A DNA stretch of 64,000 nucleotides from Paraburkholderia sp. SG-MS1 (GCF_012275575.1 NZ_NPIH01000276.1:62001-126000), one strand, 5' to 3'; counted from the stretch's first letter, positions 54,473 to 63,951 are shown. The notes: generated by a model from the letters alone, not told the origin. Translations and numbers: made by a program.

Positions 54473-55432
54473 ATGTGCGCTCATGAGACGCGGCGGGCGG
54501 GCATTGTCGGCGGCGGCAGCATCGGCATCGCATTCGCGGTGGTGTTCGCGCGTGCCGGTTGGCGGGTGTGTCTGTTCGATCCGGCAGCGCAGCGGCGCGA
54601 ACTTGCGCCGGCGGAAATCCTGCAACGACTCGAAGAGTTGACGCGCTTCGGCCTGCTCGATGAAGCGGCGAATGTGGTCGCCGCTCGCGTCGAGATCGTC
54701 GCGACGCTCGACGCCGCAGCAGCACATGCCGACCTCGTGCAGGAATGCGCGCCCGAGCGTGAGGAGATCAAGCGCGAACTATTCACGCAGCTCGATCGCG
54801 CCGCGCCCGCGCATGCGATTCTCGCGAGCGCCTCGTCGTTTCTGGCAGCGTCGCGCTTTATCGACGCGACGTTGCCGGGCCGCGGTCGCTGCCTCGTCGC
54901 GCATCCGGGCAATCCGCCCTATCTGATTCCGGTCGTCGAAATCGTGCCCGCGCCGTTCACCGACGACGCCGCCGTCACACGCGCCATCGATCTGTTCACC
55001 GACGCCGGCCTCAAACCGGTGCGCGTCGCGAAGGAAGTGGAAGGCTTCGTCTTCAACCGGCTGCAGGGCGCGCTCTTGCGCGAAGCGTATTGCCTCGTGC
55101 GCGACGGCGTCGCGTCGGTAAACGACATCGACACCGTCGTGCGGGAAGCGCTGGGTTTGCGCTGGTCGGTAATCGGTCCGTTCGAAACCGCCGACCTGAA
55201 CACGCGCGGCGGCATCGCCTCGCACGCGCAGAAGATGGGCCCCTCGTATGCGCGCATGGGGGCCGAGCGCGGGCAGCACGATCCGTGGACGCCTGAACTC
55301 GTCGCGGATGTGGCCGCCGCGCGCCGCAGCGCGTTACCGCTCGACCAGTGGGAAGCGCGCGTCGCATGGCGCGATCGCGAGCTGATGAAGCTGGCCCAGT
55401 ATCGCAAGGAATCCGTATCGAACGATTCATAG
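54473..55432 (+). CDS. 3-hydroxyacyl-CoA dehydrogenase-family protein (L-gulonate/carnitine dehydrogenase-like)
   Basis: A 319-residue NAD-dependent dehydrogenase. N-terminal Rossmann motif GIVGGGSIGIAFAVVFA, the catalytic-region signature VAHPGNPPYLIPVVEIVPAP (His in HPGNPP near residue 143) and the C-terminal domain EVEGFVFNRLQGALLREA are visible. The HPxNPP form belongs to the lambda-crystallin/carnitine dehydrogenase branch acting on free hydroxyacids rather than CoA esters. ATG 54473 follows GGGAGT; an apparent longer frame back to 54035 lies in the SDR gene and is false. Confidence 0.88.
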   Translation: MCAHETRRAGIVGGGSIGIAFAVVFARAGWRVCLFDPAAQRRELAPAEILQRLEELTRFGLLDEAANVVAARVEIVATLDAAAAHADLVQECAPEREEIKRELFTQLDRAAPAHAILASASSFLAASRFIDATLPGRGRCLVAHPGNPPYLIPVVEIVPAPFTDDAAVTRAIDLFTDAGLKPVRVAKEVEGFVFNRLQGALLREAYCLVRDGVASVNDIDTVVREALGLRWSVIGPFETADLNTRGGIASHAQKMGPSYARMGAERGQHDPWTPELVADVAAARRSALPLDQWEARVAWRDRELMKLAQYRKESVSNDS

Positions 55433-55508
55433 CCCGCGGCCGTTATATCCCGCCGTAATCTCCGCATGACCCGATAACTACTATTCGACCAAAGCTAGAG
55501 ACAGTCCC

Positions 55509-56837
55509 ATGCAGAAAATCACCGCCTTCTTCACCGAGCTGATGCGCAAGTATTTGCCCGACCCGTTCGTGTTCGCCATCGGCCTCACGCTACTCACGAT
55601 GCTTCTCGCCGTGCTGGTTCAGGGCCAGGCGGTCACCGCGCTCACCCTGAGTTGGGGCAAGGGCTTCTGGGCACTGCTCGCGTTCACCACGCAGATGGCG
55701 GTGATTCTCGCGATGGGCTATGTGCTCGCCACCGCGCCGCTGACCGAACGCTTCCTCGACCGGCTCGTCGCGCGGGTTCATGACCCACGTATGGCGGTGA
55801 TCGTCGCGACGCTGGTCGGCGGCATCGGCAGCTATCTGAACTGGGGCTTTGGTCTCGTGATCGGCGGCATCGTCGCGCGCAAGCTCGCGATGAGCATCAA
55901 GGGCGTGCACTACCCGCTGATCATCGCGTCCGCGTATAGCGGCTTCACGATGTACGGTCTGGGTCTGTCGGCGAGCATTCCGGTGCTGATCTCCACCAAG
56001 GGGCATCCGATGGAAGCGCAGATGGGCGTGATTCCGCTCGCGGAAACGATCTTCTCGCCGACCATGCTGCTCACGAGTCTCGTCGTCATCATTACGCTGC
56101 CGCTGCTCAACGCGTGGCTGCATCCGAAGCCGGGCCAGCCGGTCACGGAAATCGACCCGGCACTGTATGAAACCCCGAAGGCCGCGACGCCCACGCTCGA
56201 TATCGACGAAAGCAATACGATTGCCAACCGCCTGAACAACAGCCGCCTGCTGAGCTTTCTGATCGGCGCAATCGGCGTGATTTACGTGGTGCTGTATTTC
56301 CACGGCGGCGGTTCGATGGATCTGAACCTGATCAACTTCATCATTCTGTTTCTCGGCATCATCCTGCTCGGCACGCCGATTCGCTATGTGGAGAAGCTGA
56401 ACGAAGGCATTCGCACGATCAGCGGCATCATTCTGCAATACCCGTTCTATGCGGGGATCATGGCGATCATGGCGTCGTCGGGTCTCGTCAACACGTTCTC
56501 GCATTTCTTCGTGAACATCGCCACGCCCGCCACGCTGCCGTTCTGGGGTCTGGTCAGTTCGTTCTTCATCAACTTCTTCGCGCCCTCGGGCGGCGGGCAC
56601 TGGGTGATTCAGGGGCCGTTCATGATCGAGGCGGCCAAGTCGATCGGTGCGTCGGTGGGACACACGGCGACCGCCGTCATGCTCGGCAACGCATGGAACG
56701 ATCTGATCCAGCCGTTCTGGATTCTGCCGGCGCTCGCGCTGTCGAAGCTGAAACTGAAGGACATCATGGGCTATACGGTCATCATGATGTTCTGGATCGG
56801 CATCGTGTACACGGTGGCGATTCTCGCCTGGGGTTGA
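55509..56837 (+). CDS. Short-chain fatty acid transporter, AtoE family
   Basis: A 442-residue inner-membrane carrier with about ten to twelve helices. The family start MRKYLPDPFVFAIGLTLLTM, GGIGSYLNWGFGLVIGGIVA, and FFAPSGGGHWVIQGPFMIEA match AtoE/TIGR00366. AtoE takes up short-chain fatty acids such as acetoacetate and butyrate. It is inside the cyclase operon, which also has the divergent MHS carrier, so two transporters serve this pathway, perhaps for different intermediates. Confidence 0.9.
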   Translation: MQKITAFFTELMRKYLPDPFVFAIGLTLLTMLLAVLVQGQAVTALTLSWGKGFWALLAFTTQMAVILAMGYVLATAPLTERFLDRLVARVHDPRMAVIVATLVGGIGSYLNWGFGLVIGGIVARKLAMSIKGVHYPLIIASAYSGFTMYGLGLSASIPVLISTKGHPMEAQMGVIPLAETIFSPTMLLTSLVVIITLPLLNAWLHPKPGQPVTEIDPALYETPKAATPTLDIDESNTIANRLNNSRLLSFLIGAIGVIYVVLYFHGGGSMDLNLINFIILFLGIILLGTPIRYVEKLNEGIRTISGIILQYPFYAGIMAIMASSGLVNTFSHFFVNIATPATLPFWGLVSSFFINFFAPSGGGHWVIQGPFMIEAAKSIGASVGHTATAVMLGNAWNDLIQPFWILPALALSKLKLKDIMGYTVIMMFWIGIVYTVAILAWG

Positions 56838-56889
56838 GCAAGAATCCGGCCGCAACGTGCGCGGCCTCATCGATGGAGAGAGGTTTCGA

Positions 56890-57174
56890 ATGCTATATCT
56901 GGTTCATATGCAGGTTCAGATTCCCGCCGACGCCGACCGCGCGTTGACCGATCGTCTGAAGGCCGAGGAAAAGGCGTTCTCGCAGAAGTTGCAGCACGAG
57001 GGCAAATGGCGTCATCTGTGGCGAGTGGCGGGACAGTACGCGAATTACAGCGTGTTCGACGTCGAGTCGAATGACGAGCTGCATACGCTGCTCAGTTCGT
57101 TGCCGCTCTATCCGTACATGAGCGTGAACGTGACGCCGCTTGCGCAGCATCCGTCCGCGATTGCGCCCAACTGA
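56890..57174 (+). CDS. Muconolactone isomerase-like small protein
   Basis: A 94-residue dimeric alpha/beta-barrel protein of the muconolactone delta-isomerase family (CatC type). It shows MLYLVHMQVQIPADADRALT, then WRVAGQYANYSVFDV and LLSSLPLYPYMSVNVTPL, the expected order. CatC shifts a double bond in a five-ring lactone. The neighbouring cyclase and dehydrogenases would fit a lactone intermediate. There is no catechol dioxygenase or cycloisomerase here, so the substrate is probably not muconolactone itself. Confidence 0.83.
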   Translation: MLYLVHMQVQIPADADRALTDRLKAEEKAFSQKLQHEGKWRHLWRVAGQYANYSVFDVESNDELHTLLSSLPLYPYMSVNVTPLAQHPSAIAPN

Positions 57175-57186
57175 AGCGGAGAGCCG

Positions 57187-57483
57187 ATGCCCTACATCAT
57201 CGAAACATTCGACAAGCCCGGCCATGCCGAAGTCCGCGCGCGTGAGCGCGATACCCACCTCGCGTTTCTCGAGAAGAACAAGGCGCTGCTGCTCGCGTGC
57301 GGCGCGAAGCTGAACGACGACGGCAGCGGCGCGGGCGGCGGGTTATATGTCGTCGATCTGGACACGCGCGAGAAAGCCGAACAGTTTATTGCGGCCGATC
57401 CGTTTTCTGCAGTCGGCCTGTTCGAGCGTGTGACGATCACGCGTTGGCGCAAGGCTTACTTCGACGGCGAGTGCTGTTTGTAG
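57187..57483 (+). CDS. YciI-like protein
   Basis: A 98-residue ferredoxin-like-fold protein of the YCII family (MPYIIETFDKPGHAEVRARE start; HLAFLEKNKALLLACGAKL; EKAEQFIAADPFSAVGLFE). The family His/Asp pair expected at the active site is plausible at H24 and D74. Members act as small dehydrochlorinases or isomerases in a few pathways; most are undefined. It ends the operon, 12 bases after the isomerase-like gene and 26 bases before a terminator. Confidence 0.83.
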   Translation: MPYIIETFDKPGHAEVRARERDTHLAFLEKNKALLLACGAKLNDDGSGAGGGLYVVDLDTREKAEQFIAADPFSAVGLFERVTITRWRKAYFDGECCL

Positions 57484-57509
57484 CTGACTCGATGTCGGCT
57501 GTGTGATGG

Positions 57510-57548
57510 AACGGCTAACAGTGCCGGTTTTGTTAGCCGTTTTCTTTT
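57510..57548 (+). terminator. Rho-independent terminator of the IclR-linked operon
   Basis: AACGGCTAAC (57510-57519) pairs with GTTAGCCGTT (57532-57541) around a 12-base loop, followed by TTTCTTTT. Ten perfect pairs plus the T-run make a strong terminator just after the YciI-like gene. Confidence 0.88.
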
Positions 57549-57573
57549 CGGGCACGCACTCGTGCAATGCTGC

Positions 57574-59277
57574 TCACTTCAGCCACGCGTCCCGAATCGC
57601 AGCCAGCCACAACGCCACCGCATGCGCGCCGGGGTCCACGTGACCGAGCGCGCGGTCGCCGACATAACTCGAACGTCCGCGCCGTGGATGCATCGACGCC
57701 GTTTGCGCGGTACCGTCGGCGGCCGCATCGGCTGCGGCCTGTAGCGCTGCACCGATCTCGATCGACCCTGCGAGCGCGGACTGCAACGCGTCGGCGGCCG
57801 GCTTCAGTGCATCGACCATCGTGCGATCACCTGGCCTGGCCCCGCCCAACTCCATCAATCCCTCGACGCCGTTGCGGAATGCCGCCGCCCATTGCATCGC
57901 CGTCGCGCCGTCCGACTGTTCGAGCGCAGCAGCCGCACGCAACAGCATCACCGCGTACAGCGGCCCCGACGTGCCGCCGACCACGCGGCGCAGCGTTGCG
58001 GCCATGCTGCGCAACACGGCGCCTGGCGTCGCCTCGGCGGGATAGGTGTCGAGCTCCTGCAGCACGGCGCGCGCGCCGCGCGACAGACTGATGCCGAGAT
58101 CGCCGTCGCCGACGCGTTGATCCATCTCGGTCAGCGTCGGCTCAGCTTTCAACAGGCACGCGCACACCGCTTCGATCACACGACGCAGCGTCGCATCACT
58201 CGCGAGCGTTGCGCCGCTCGCGCGCTTCGGTGTCTGCGGCGCGGGCCGCACCGACACCTGTGCGACGCGGCCGTTCAATGCGGGCCATGCACTCGTGTGC
58301 GCCACGGCGTCGAGCCAGCCGAGCCGCTCGTCGTCCACGCGCAGCAGCGTCAATGAAACGCCCGCCATTTCCAGCGCGCTCAGGAACGTGCCGGCCCACG
58401 CGCGTTCCACCTTGATGCCGCACTGCGCCAGATTGCGCAGCGCGGACCCCGCCACGACGTTCAATTCGCTCGAGGGCGTGCCGCCGAGGTTGTTCACCAG
58501 CAGCGCCACGCGCTCGCCGGTCTGCAGCGCGAGATCGTTGGTGATTTTCGCCAGCAGTCTCGCGACGATCGCCTCGGCCGGCTCCATCGCACCGCGTTCC
58601 ACTCCGGGTTCGCCGTGAATGCCGAGACCCCATTCGATTTCGCCATCGGCCAGTTCGAACCCCGGCTTGCCCGCTGCGGGCACCGTGCACGGCGTGAGCG
58701 CGACGCCCATCGTGCCGAGCGAGCCGGCCACCTCGCGCGCGATCCGCGCGACCTCGGCCAACGGACGGCCCGCTGCCGCTGCCGCGCCTGCGATCTTGTG
58801 AACCAGCACGGTCCCCGCGAGCCCGCGACGACCCGCATGGTCGCCGCTCGCCGTCAGCGCGACGTCGTCGGCGACGATCACCATCTCGGTCGGGATGCCT
58901 TCCGCGCGCGCAATCTCCGCGGCGAGGCCGAAGTTGAAGCGGTCGCCCGTGTAGTTTTTCACGATCAGCAGCACACCGGCTGGGCCGGCCACCGCGCGTA
59001 TCGCGTCGAGCACGGCATCCGTGGACGGCGACGTGAACACTTCGCCCGCCACCGCGGCGCTCAGCATGCCGTGGCCCACATAGCCGCCGTGCGCGGGCTC
59101 GTGGCCGGAGCCGCCGCCCGAGATCAGCGCGACCTCGCTGCGCGCGGCGACGGCCTCGGCATCGGCGCGCACGACGATCGTGCTGCCTTGCAATAGCGAG
59201 AGATTGGGATTGAGCGCCGCGAGTCCGTCGAGCATGTCGGGGACAACGGCGCAGACGTCATTGATGAGCTTCTTCAT
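57574..59277 (-). CDS. ATP-dependent dihydroxyacetone kinase, fused DhaK-DhaL
   Basis: A 567-residue kinase phosphorylating dihydroxyacetone or a related short sugar. Residues 1-325 are DhaK-like with LISGGGSGHEPAHGGYVG near 51-68 and the substrate-binding H221 in GLGIHGEPG. Residues about 360-567 are DhaL-like with the Mg/ATP motif MDQRVGDGDLGISLSRG and GGTSGPLYAV. The fusion is the ATP-using (not PTS) form. It stands alone, convergent to the cyclase operon. Related proteins act on erythrulose or other tetroses, so the exact sugar is open. Confidence 0.92.
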   Translation of the reverse strand: MKKLINDVCAVVPDMLDGLAALNPNLSLLQGSTIVVRADAEAVAARSEVALISGGGSGHEPAHGGYVGHGMLSAAVAGEVFTSPSTDAVLDAIRAVAGPAGVLLIVKNYTGDRFNFGLAAEIARAEGIPTEMVIVADDVALTASGDHAGRRGLAGTVLVHKIAGAAAAAGRPLAEVARIAREVAGSLGTMGVALTPCTVPAAGKPGFELADGEIEWGLGIHGEPGVERGAMEPAEAIVARLLAKITNDLALQTGERVALLVNNLGGTPSSELNVVAGSALRNLAQCGIKVERAWAGTFLSALEMAGVSLTLLRVDDERLGWLDAVAHTSAWPALNGRVAQVSVRPAPQTPKRASGATLASDATLRRVIEAVCACLLKAEPTLTEMDQRVGDGDLGISLSRGARAVLQELDTYPAEATPGAVLRSMAATLRRVVGGTSGPLYAVMLLRAAAALEQSDGATAMQWAAAFRNGVEGLMELGGARPGDRTMVDALKPAADALQSALAGSIEIGAALQAAADAAADGTAQTASMHPRRGRSSYVGDRALGHVDPGAHAVALWLAAIRDAWLK

Positions 59278-59486
59278 TGCGTCGGCTTCCTTTCAATCTG
59301 CCGGCACCGCGTGATGCACTGACGGCAGTTTATTCAGTTGCGAAAACGGGAAGGGGAAGCCTCAACTGTACCGCGCATTGGCAAAGACGACGCAATGCGG
59401 AGGCCGTGAACGCGCAATAGCACTCGTGACGGAGTCAGGCGGCAAAACGAATGGGAGCAATGCAGAAGAAAGAAACTGACAGCACC

Positions 59487-59516
59487 GTAGACGAAAGCGG
59501 AACCGCTTTCGTCTAC
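59487..59516 (-). terminator. Strong hairpin downstream of tRNA-Val
   Basis: GTAGACGAAAGCGG and CCGCTTTCGTCTAC are perfect 14-bp arms around AA. On the tRNA strand a T-rich stretch (TTTCTTTC) follows about ten bases later. It is 13 bases past the tRNA 3' end, so it most likely ends that transcript. Confidence 0.65.
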
Positions 59517-59529
59517 GTCACTGATGCGT

Positions 59530-59605
59530 TGGTAGGCTCGATTGGATTCGAACCAACGACCCCCACCATGTCAAGGTGGTGCTCTAACCAACTGAGCTAC
59601 GAGCC
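59530..59605 (-). tRNA. tRNA-Val (anticodon GAC)
   Basis: A 76-base cloverleaf on the minus strand with encoded CCA. Acceptor stem GGCTCGT/ATCGAGCC-type pairing, D-arm TAGCTCAGTTGGTTAGAGC, anticodon loop TTGACAT giving GAC, and T-arm GTTGGTTCGAATCCAAT are all standard. Confidence 0.95.
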
Positions 59606-59684
59606 TTTAGAGAGCGCGAATTATAGTGAGTCCGCGCGAACAGCACAAGCCCCTATCGTTATTTCGACCACGCGGAGGTACCGT

Positions 59685-61175
59685 TCAATTCGCAGGCGCC
59701 CATTCGGTGGCCGTATCCAGCGGATAAACCGGCTGCTTCACGTGCTCGAAGGCAAACAGCCCGTAGTCGGAACTCGTGACGCCGCGGCTATCGCACTCCA
59801 CCAGCGCCGCGGCGATCGGCACGAAAACAGGCCGGCAGTACATGCGCGATTTGAGCAGCAGAAAACGCGCGCGCCGCGGATCGATACCGACGCTCTCGAA
59901 CACGCCCAGGTCCCATGGTTCGTGCGTGCGCTCGGTCATCACGAGTTTCACGGTGCCGGTGTCGAGTACCGCGGCACGTCCCATGAAAGCACGCTGCCCG
60001 GTGTATGTCGGACCACTGATCACGTATTCGCCGTCGGTCAGAGCACGTACCACGCCGGTCACGGCAAGCGGCGGGCGCGGCGTCAACGCGTCGCTCGCAA
60101 CCTTATTGCCGATCGTCACGGTCACCGTACTGCCGACACCCGCCGACATCAACGCAGCGACCGCTTGCGGATCGCACAACGGCCCGCTGACGATGCCTTC
60201 GAGCTTCTGCTTCAACGCTTCTTCGAGCAGATCCATCGTGTCGCACGTGCCGCCCGACATGCAGTTGTCGCCGTGATCGAGCAACAGCACGGGTTTGTCG
60301 GCGCCCTGCGCGAGCGAGGCCGCTTGCGCGACCGACTCCGCCAGTGGCGCGCTGCGATAGACGAAATCTTCGCGCTCGTCCCAGATCTGCCGCGCGATGC
60401 GCTCCGCCACCGCTTCGGCCTCATCAAGCGCGCCGTCCCCTACCACGACGACGCTGATGCAGGGCGCGGCGATATCGGCCAGCGAAAAGCCGGACAACAC
60501 CGACACCGCCAGCATGCCGTCGGCCTCAGCCGCACGCGCGGCATCCACCGCGCGTTTCATCGCGCCTTCGGCGCTCGCGCTGCGCAGCGTGTGCGTGAGC
60601 AGCGGCGGCTGACGCCATGCAATCACCGGCTTCGTCTTGCCATGCACGAGATCGAACATCAGGCGCGCCGCGTGCGCGCCTGTCTCGTACATATCGACGT
60701 GCGGATAGGTCTTGAAGCTGACGATCACATCCGCGTTGTCGATCATTTTCTGCGTGACGTTGCCGTGCAGATCGAGTGCGACCGCGATCGGCGCATTGGG
60801 CAGCAAGGCGCGCACGCGTTCGAGCAGATCGCCTTCGCCGTCGTTCGAATTCTCGGCGACCATGGCGCCGTGCAGATCGAGCATCACCGCGTCGCAGCCG
60901 GCCGCCGCCGCGACGATCGCGTCGCAGATCGCATCGTAAGCGGCGGCCTCGACCGGTCCGCTCGGATTCGCCGAAGCGGATATCGGCGTGACGATCTCCG
61001 CACGCTCGCGCCCGGCGGCGTCGATGAACGCGGCCATTGCGGTCTGCATGCCCTTGTTGTCGTTGAACGCGTCCTGACCATAGCTCGGGCCGTTGCGGCC
61101 GAATGCGGCGAGCGGCGTCGCCACCGGCGAGAACGTATTGGTCTCGTGATTCATCCGCGCGATGAGGATCTTCAT
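59685..61175 (-). CDS. M81-family metallopeptidase-like protein (MlrC)
   Basis: A 496-residue protein of the MlrC/M81 family, named after microcystinase C but widespread as amidohydrolases in bacteria. The N-terminal MKILIARMNHETNTFSP holds the first metal-ligand residues, MLDLHGAMVAE follows near 105, and LDLHGNVTQKM near 150. A second region LLLDHGDNCMSGGTCDTMD near residue 305 is family-typical. ATG 61175 overlaps the stop of the M20 gene by four bases, so the two are coupled. The true substrate is probably a small amide or ureide, given the partner. Confidence 0.9.
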   Translation of the reverse strand: MKILIARMNHETNTFSPVATPLAAFGRNGPSYGQDAFNDNKGMQTAMAAFIDAAGRERAEIVTPISASANPSGPVEAAAYDAICDAIVAAAAGCDAVMLDLHGAMVAENSNDGEGDLLERVRALLPNAPIAVALDLHGNVTQKMIDNADVIVSFKTYPHVDMYETGAHAARLMFDLVHGKTKPVIAWRQPPLLTHTLRSASAEGAMKRAVDAARAAEADGMLAVSVLSGFSLADIAAPCISVVVVGDGALDEAEAVAERIARQIWDEREDFVYRSAPLAESVAQAASLAQGADKPVLLLDHGDNCMSGGTCDTMDLLEEALKQKLEGIVSGPLCDPQAVAALMSAGVGSTVTVTIGNKVASDALTPRPPLAVTGVVRALTDGEYVISGPTYTGQRAFMGRAAVLDTGTVKLVMTERTHEPWDLGVFESVGIDPRRARFLLLKSRMYCRPVFVPIAAALVECDSRGVTSSDYGLFAFEHVKQPVYPLDTATEWAPAN

Positions 61176-62452
61176 GCGTTTGCGCTCCCGAGCTTCCATG
61201 CGGCATCCAGCATCGCCTGCAACAGCACGTTGCAGCCGGCTTCGAGATGATCGGCGCGCGCGTCTTCGATTTCGTTGTGACTGATGCCGTCCTTGCATGG
61301 CACGAAAATCATCGCGGCGGGCGCAACGCGCGCCAGATAGACGGCATCGTGACCCGCGCCGCTGATCACATCCATCGACGAAAAGCCGAGCGCGTCGGCG
61401 CCCTGCTTCACCGCGGCAACCAGGTTCGCCGCGAACGGCTGCGGCGGGAAATACACGACCTGTTCGACGTCGATAGCGATGCCCGCTCGTTCGCCCGCCG
61501 TCGAGCATGCGGCGCGCAAGGCGGTGTCCATCGCGGTGAGCGTCGCGTCGTCGGCCGCACGCAGATCGACCGTGAGCGTCACGCGGCCCGGAATGACGTT
61601 GCGTGAGTTCGGATGCACGTCAAGCCAGCCCACCGTGCCACGGCCGTGGGGCGCGTGATCGAGCGCGATGCGGTTGACCGCGTGAATCAGATCGGCCGCG
61701 GCGAGCAGCGCGTCGCGGCGCAGCTCCATCGGTGTCGGCCCCGCGTGCGCTTCCATGCCCTGCACCGTCACGTCGTACCAGCGTTGACCGAGCGCGCCCT
61801 GCACGACACCGATGGTTTTATCGTGCGCTTCGAGCACCGGCCCCTGTTCGATATGCGCTTCGAAATACGCGCCGACGGTATGTGGTTTCCCGTCCTCACC
61901 GGCATAGCCGATCGCCGCCAGCGCGTCGCGCACCGACACGCCCTCGCGATCGCGTTGCTCAAGCGCATGTTCCAGCGTGAACGCGCCGGCAAATACGCCC
62001 GAGCCCATCATCACCGGCACGAAGCGCGAGCCCTCCTCGTTGGTCCACACCGCGACTTCCAGCGGCGCAAGCGTTTGCACGTTGGCCTCGGCCAGCGTGC
62101 GCAGCACTTCGAGACCCGCAAGTACGCCGTAATTGCCGTCGAATTTGCCGCCCGTCGGTTGCGTGTCGATGTGGCTGCCGGTCATCACCGGCGGCAGGTC
62201 CTCGCGCAAACCCGCGCGGCGCGCGAAGATATTGCCGATCGCATCGATCCGCACAGTGCAGCCGATCTCTTTCGCCCACGCGATAAAAAGCTCGCGCCCC
62301 TGGCGATCCAGCTCCGTCAACGCGAGCCGGCACACGCCGCCTTTCTCGGTGGCGCCGATTTGCGCGAGTTGCATGAGACTGTCCCACAGACGCGCACCAT
62401 CGACTCGCAAATCGGCAGGCGTCGCAACGGTTGTTGATTCATGAGCTTGCAT
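61172..62452 (-). CDS. M20-family amidohydrolase (allantoate / N-carbamoyl-L-amino acid hydrolase)
   Basis: A 426-residue zinc hydrolase of the HyuC/AllC group. Metal-ligand motifs in order are GSHIDTQPTGGKFDG (near residue 92), WTNEEGSRFVPVMMGS (near 136) and EAHIEQGPVLE (near 197), then a dimerisation domain and ISGAGHDAVYLA toward the C-terminus. These enzymes remove ammonia and CO2 from ureido acids. It is translationally coupled to the M81 gene and downstream of liv ABC transporter genes, suggesting uptake and hydrolysis of an amino-acid-like ureide or amide. Confidence 0.9.
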   Translation of the reverse strand: MQAHESTTVATPADLRVDGARLWDSLMQLAQIGATEKGGVCRLALTELDRQGRELFIAWAKEIGCTVRIDAIGNIFARRAGLREDLPPVMTGSHIDTQPTGGKFDGNYGVLAGLEVLRTLAEANVQTLAPLEVAVWTNEEGSRFVPVMMGSGVFAGAFTLEHALEQRDREGVSVRDALAAIGYAGEDGKPHTVGAYFEAHIEQGPVLEAHDKTIGVVQGALGQRWYDVTVQGMEAHAGPTPMELRRDALLAAADLIHAVNRIALDHAPHGRGTVGWLDVHPNSRNVIPGRVTLTVDLRAADDATLTAMDTALRAACSTAGERAGIAIDVEQVVYFPPQPFAANLVAAVKQGADALGFSSMDVISGAGHDAVYLARVAPAAMIFVPCKDGISHNEIEDARADHLEAGCNVLLQAMLDAAWKLGSANA

Positions 62453-62485
62453 CGATGCTTCCTCGTATTGAAGACAGCGCCAGCG

Positions 62486-63187
62486 TCAAACGACGCCCAC
62501 GCCGAGATAACGGTCCTTGATCGACTCGTCCGCGGAGAATGACGCGTTGCCGCCCGAATAGACGATCACGCCCTGTTCGATGATGTAGTGGCGATCCGCG
62601 AGCTGCGTGCAGACTTCGAGGTTCTGCTCGACCAGAAGAATGGCCACGCCCGCTTCGCGGATCAGCTTGAGCTGCGCGACGATTTCTTCGACGATCACCG
62701 GCGCCAGTCCCTCCACCGGCTCGTCGAGCATCAGCAGACGCGGGTGATTCATCAGCGCGCGGCCAATCGCGAGCATCTGCTGTTCACCGCCGGACAGTTG
62801 TGCGCCTCCGTTCGTGCGGCGTTCCTTCAGGCGCGGAAAGATGCGATAGATGTCGTCCAGCTGCCACGGCGAATCCTTGCGTGCGCCGAGCCGCAAGTTC
62901 TCTTCGACCGTGAGCAGACGGAAGATGCCGCGATGCTCGGGCACGAAGCACACGCCGCGCGAGGCGATCTTGTGCGGTGGCATGCCGTCGATCCGGGCGC
63001 CGTTGAACGTCACCTCGCCGCGTCGTGGCGCGACGACGCCGGCAATCGCCTTGAGCGTGGTGGATTTGCCCGCGCCGTTGCGACCCAGCAGCGTGACCGT
63101 TTCACCATCGCCGATCTGCAAGGACACGCCTTGCAGAATGTGGCTCTTGCCATAGAAGCCGTGAATCTGCTGCACGTCGAGAATCAT
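62486..63187 (-). CDS. livF: Branched-chain amino acid-type ABC transporter ATPase LivF
   Basis: A 233-residue ATPase. Walker A GRNGAGKST near residue 35, signature AQLSGGEQQMLAIGRAL near 135 and Walker B LLMLDEPVEGLAP are complete. The short LivF form and its ATGA overlap with livG identify it. It works with LivG and the membrane subunits beyond the window. Association with the M20/M81 genes suggests the transported compound is an amino-acid-like amide rather than leucine. Confidence 0.93.
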   Translation of the reverse strand: MILDVQQIHGFYGKSHILQGVSLQIGDGETVTLLGRNGAGKSTTLKAIAGVVAPRRGEVTFNGARIDGMPPHKIASRGVCFVPEHRGIFRLLTVEENLRLGARKDSPWQLDDIYRIFPRLKERRTNGGAQLSGGEQQMLAIGRALMNHPRLLMLDEPVEGLAPVIVEEIVAQLKLIREAGVAILLVEQNLEVCTQLADRHYIIEQGVIVYSGGNASFSADESIKDRYLGVGVV

Positions 63188-63951
63188 GCGCGGCCTCCGG
63201 TGATCATATTGCCAAGATACGCGCTGCGCACGCGCTCGTCGCCGCGAATGTCGTCCGGCCGCCCTTCAACCAGCACGCGGCCTTGCTGCATCACGGTAAT
63301 CGTGTCGGAGATGTCCATCACGATGCCCATGTTGTGTTCGATCAGCACGACCGTGTAATCGTCGCGCAGGCCGCGAATCAGTTGCTTCATGTCGTCGAGA
63401 TCGTCGATGCCCATGCCCGAGGTCGGTTCGTCCAGAAAGATCGCCTTGGGCCGCGCCGCGAGCGCCATGCCGACTTCGAGCCGCCTCTGCTGACCATGCG
63501 ACAACGCGGCCGCCGGGACTTCGCTCAGACGCTGCAATGCGAGCCTTTCGAGCACACTGTCGACGGTGTCCGCATGCGCGAGCGCACCGTGCGGCGGCGT
63601 CCACGCATTCAGCGCGCGCACCGCATCGACGCCTTGCGCGGCGAGGCGCAGGTTCTCGCGTACGCTCAGATTGGCAAACAGGCTCGTCACCTGGAATGAT
63701 CGCGCGACGCCGCGGCGCACGCGCTTATGATCGGGTTCACGCGTGACGTCGTGGCCGTCAAAGACGATCTTGCCTTCGGTGATGGGAAGCGTGCCGGTCA
63801 GTACGTGAAAGAGCGTGGTCTTGCCCGCGCCGTTTGGACCGATCACAGAATGCACGGTGCGCGGCATGACGCTCAGATTCACATCTAAGAGCGCGGTGAA
63901 TTTGCCATAGCGCTTTACTATGCCGTTCGCTCGCAGAATGGCTTCGCTCAT
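63184..63951 (-). CDS. livG: Branched-chain amino acid-type ABC transporter ATPase LivG
   Basis: A 255-residue ATPase. Walker A GPNGAGKTT near residue 38, signature LSHGQQRRLEVGMAL near 150 (SHGQ form) and Walker B KAIFLDEPTSGMG are present, along with the longer LivG loop after Walker A. It overlaps livF by four bases and the preceding livM by four bases. Confidence 0.94.
   Translation of the reverse strand: MSEAILRANGIVKRYGKFTALLDVNLSVMPRTVHSVIGPNGAGKTTLFHVLTGTLPITEGKIVFDGHDVTREPDHKRVRRGVARSFQVTSLFANLSVRENLRLAAQGVDAVRALNAWTPPHGALAHADTVDSVLERLALQRLSEVPAAALSHGQQRRLEVGMALAARPKAIFLDEPTSGMGIDDLDDMKQLIRGLRDDYTVVLIEHNMGIVMDISDTITVMQQGRVLVEGRPDDIRGDERVRSAYLGNMITGGRA

Noticed and set aside
59487..59605. 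tRNA-Val with adjacent 14-bp inverted repeat as an island attachment site
   Set aside because: No mobile genes or composition change nearby; the repeat fits a simple terminator.
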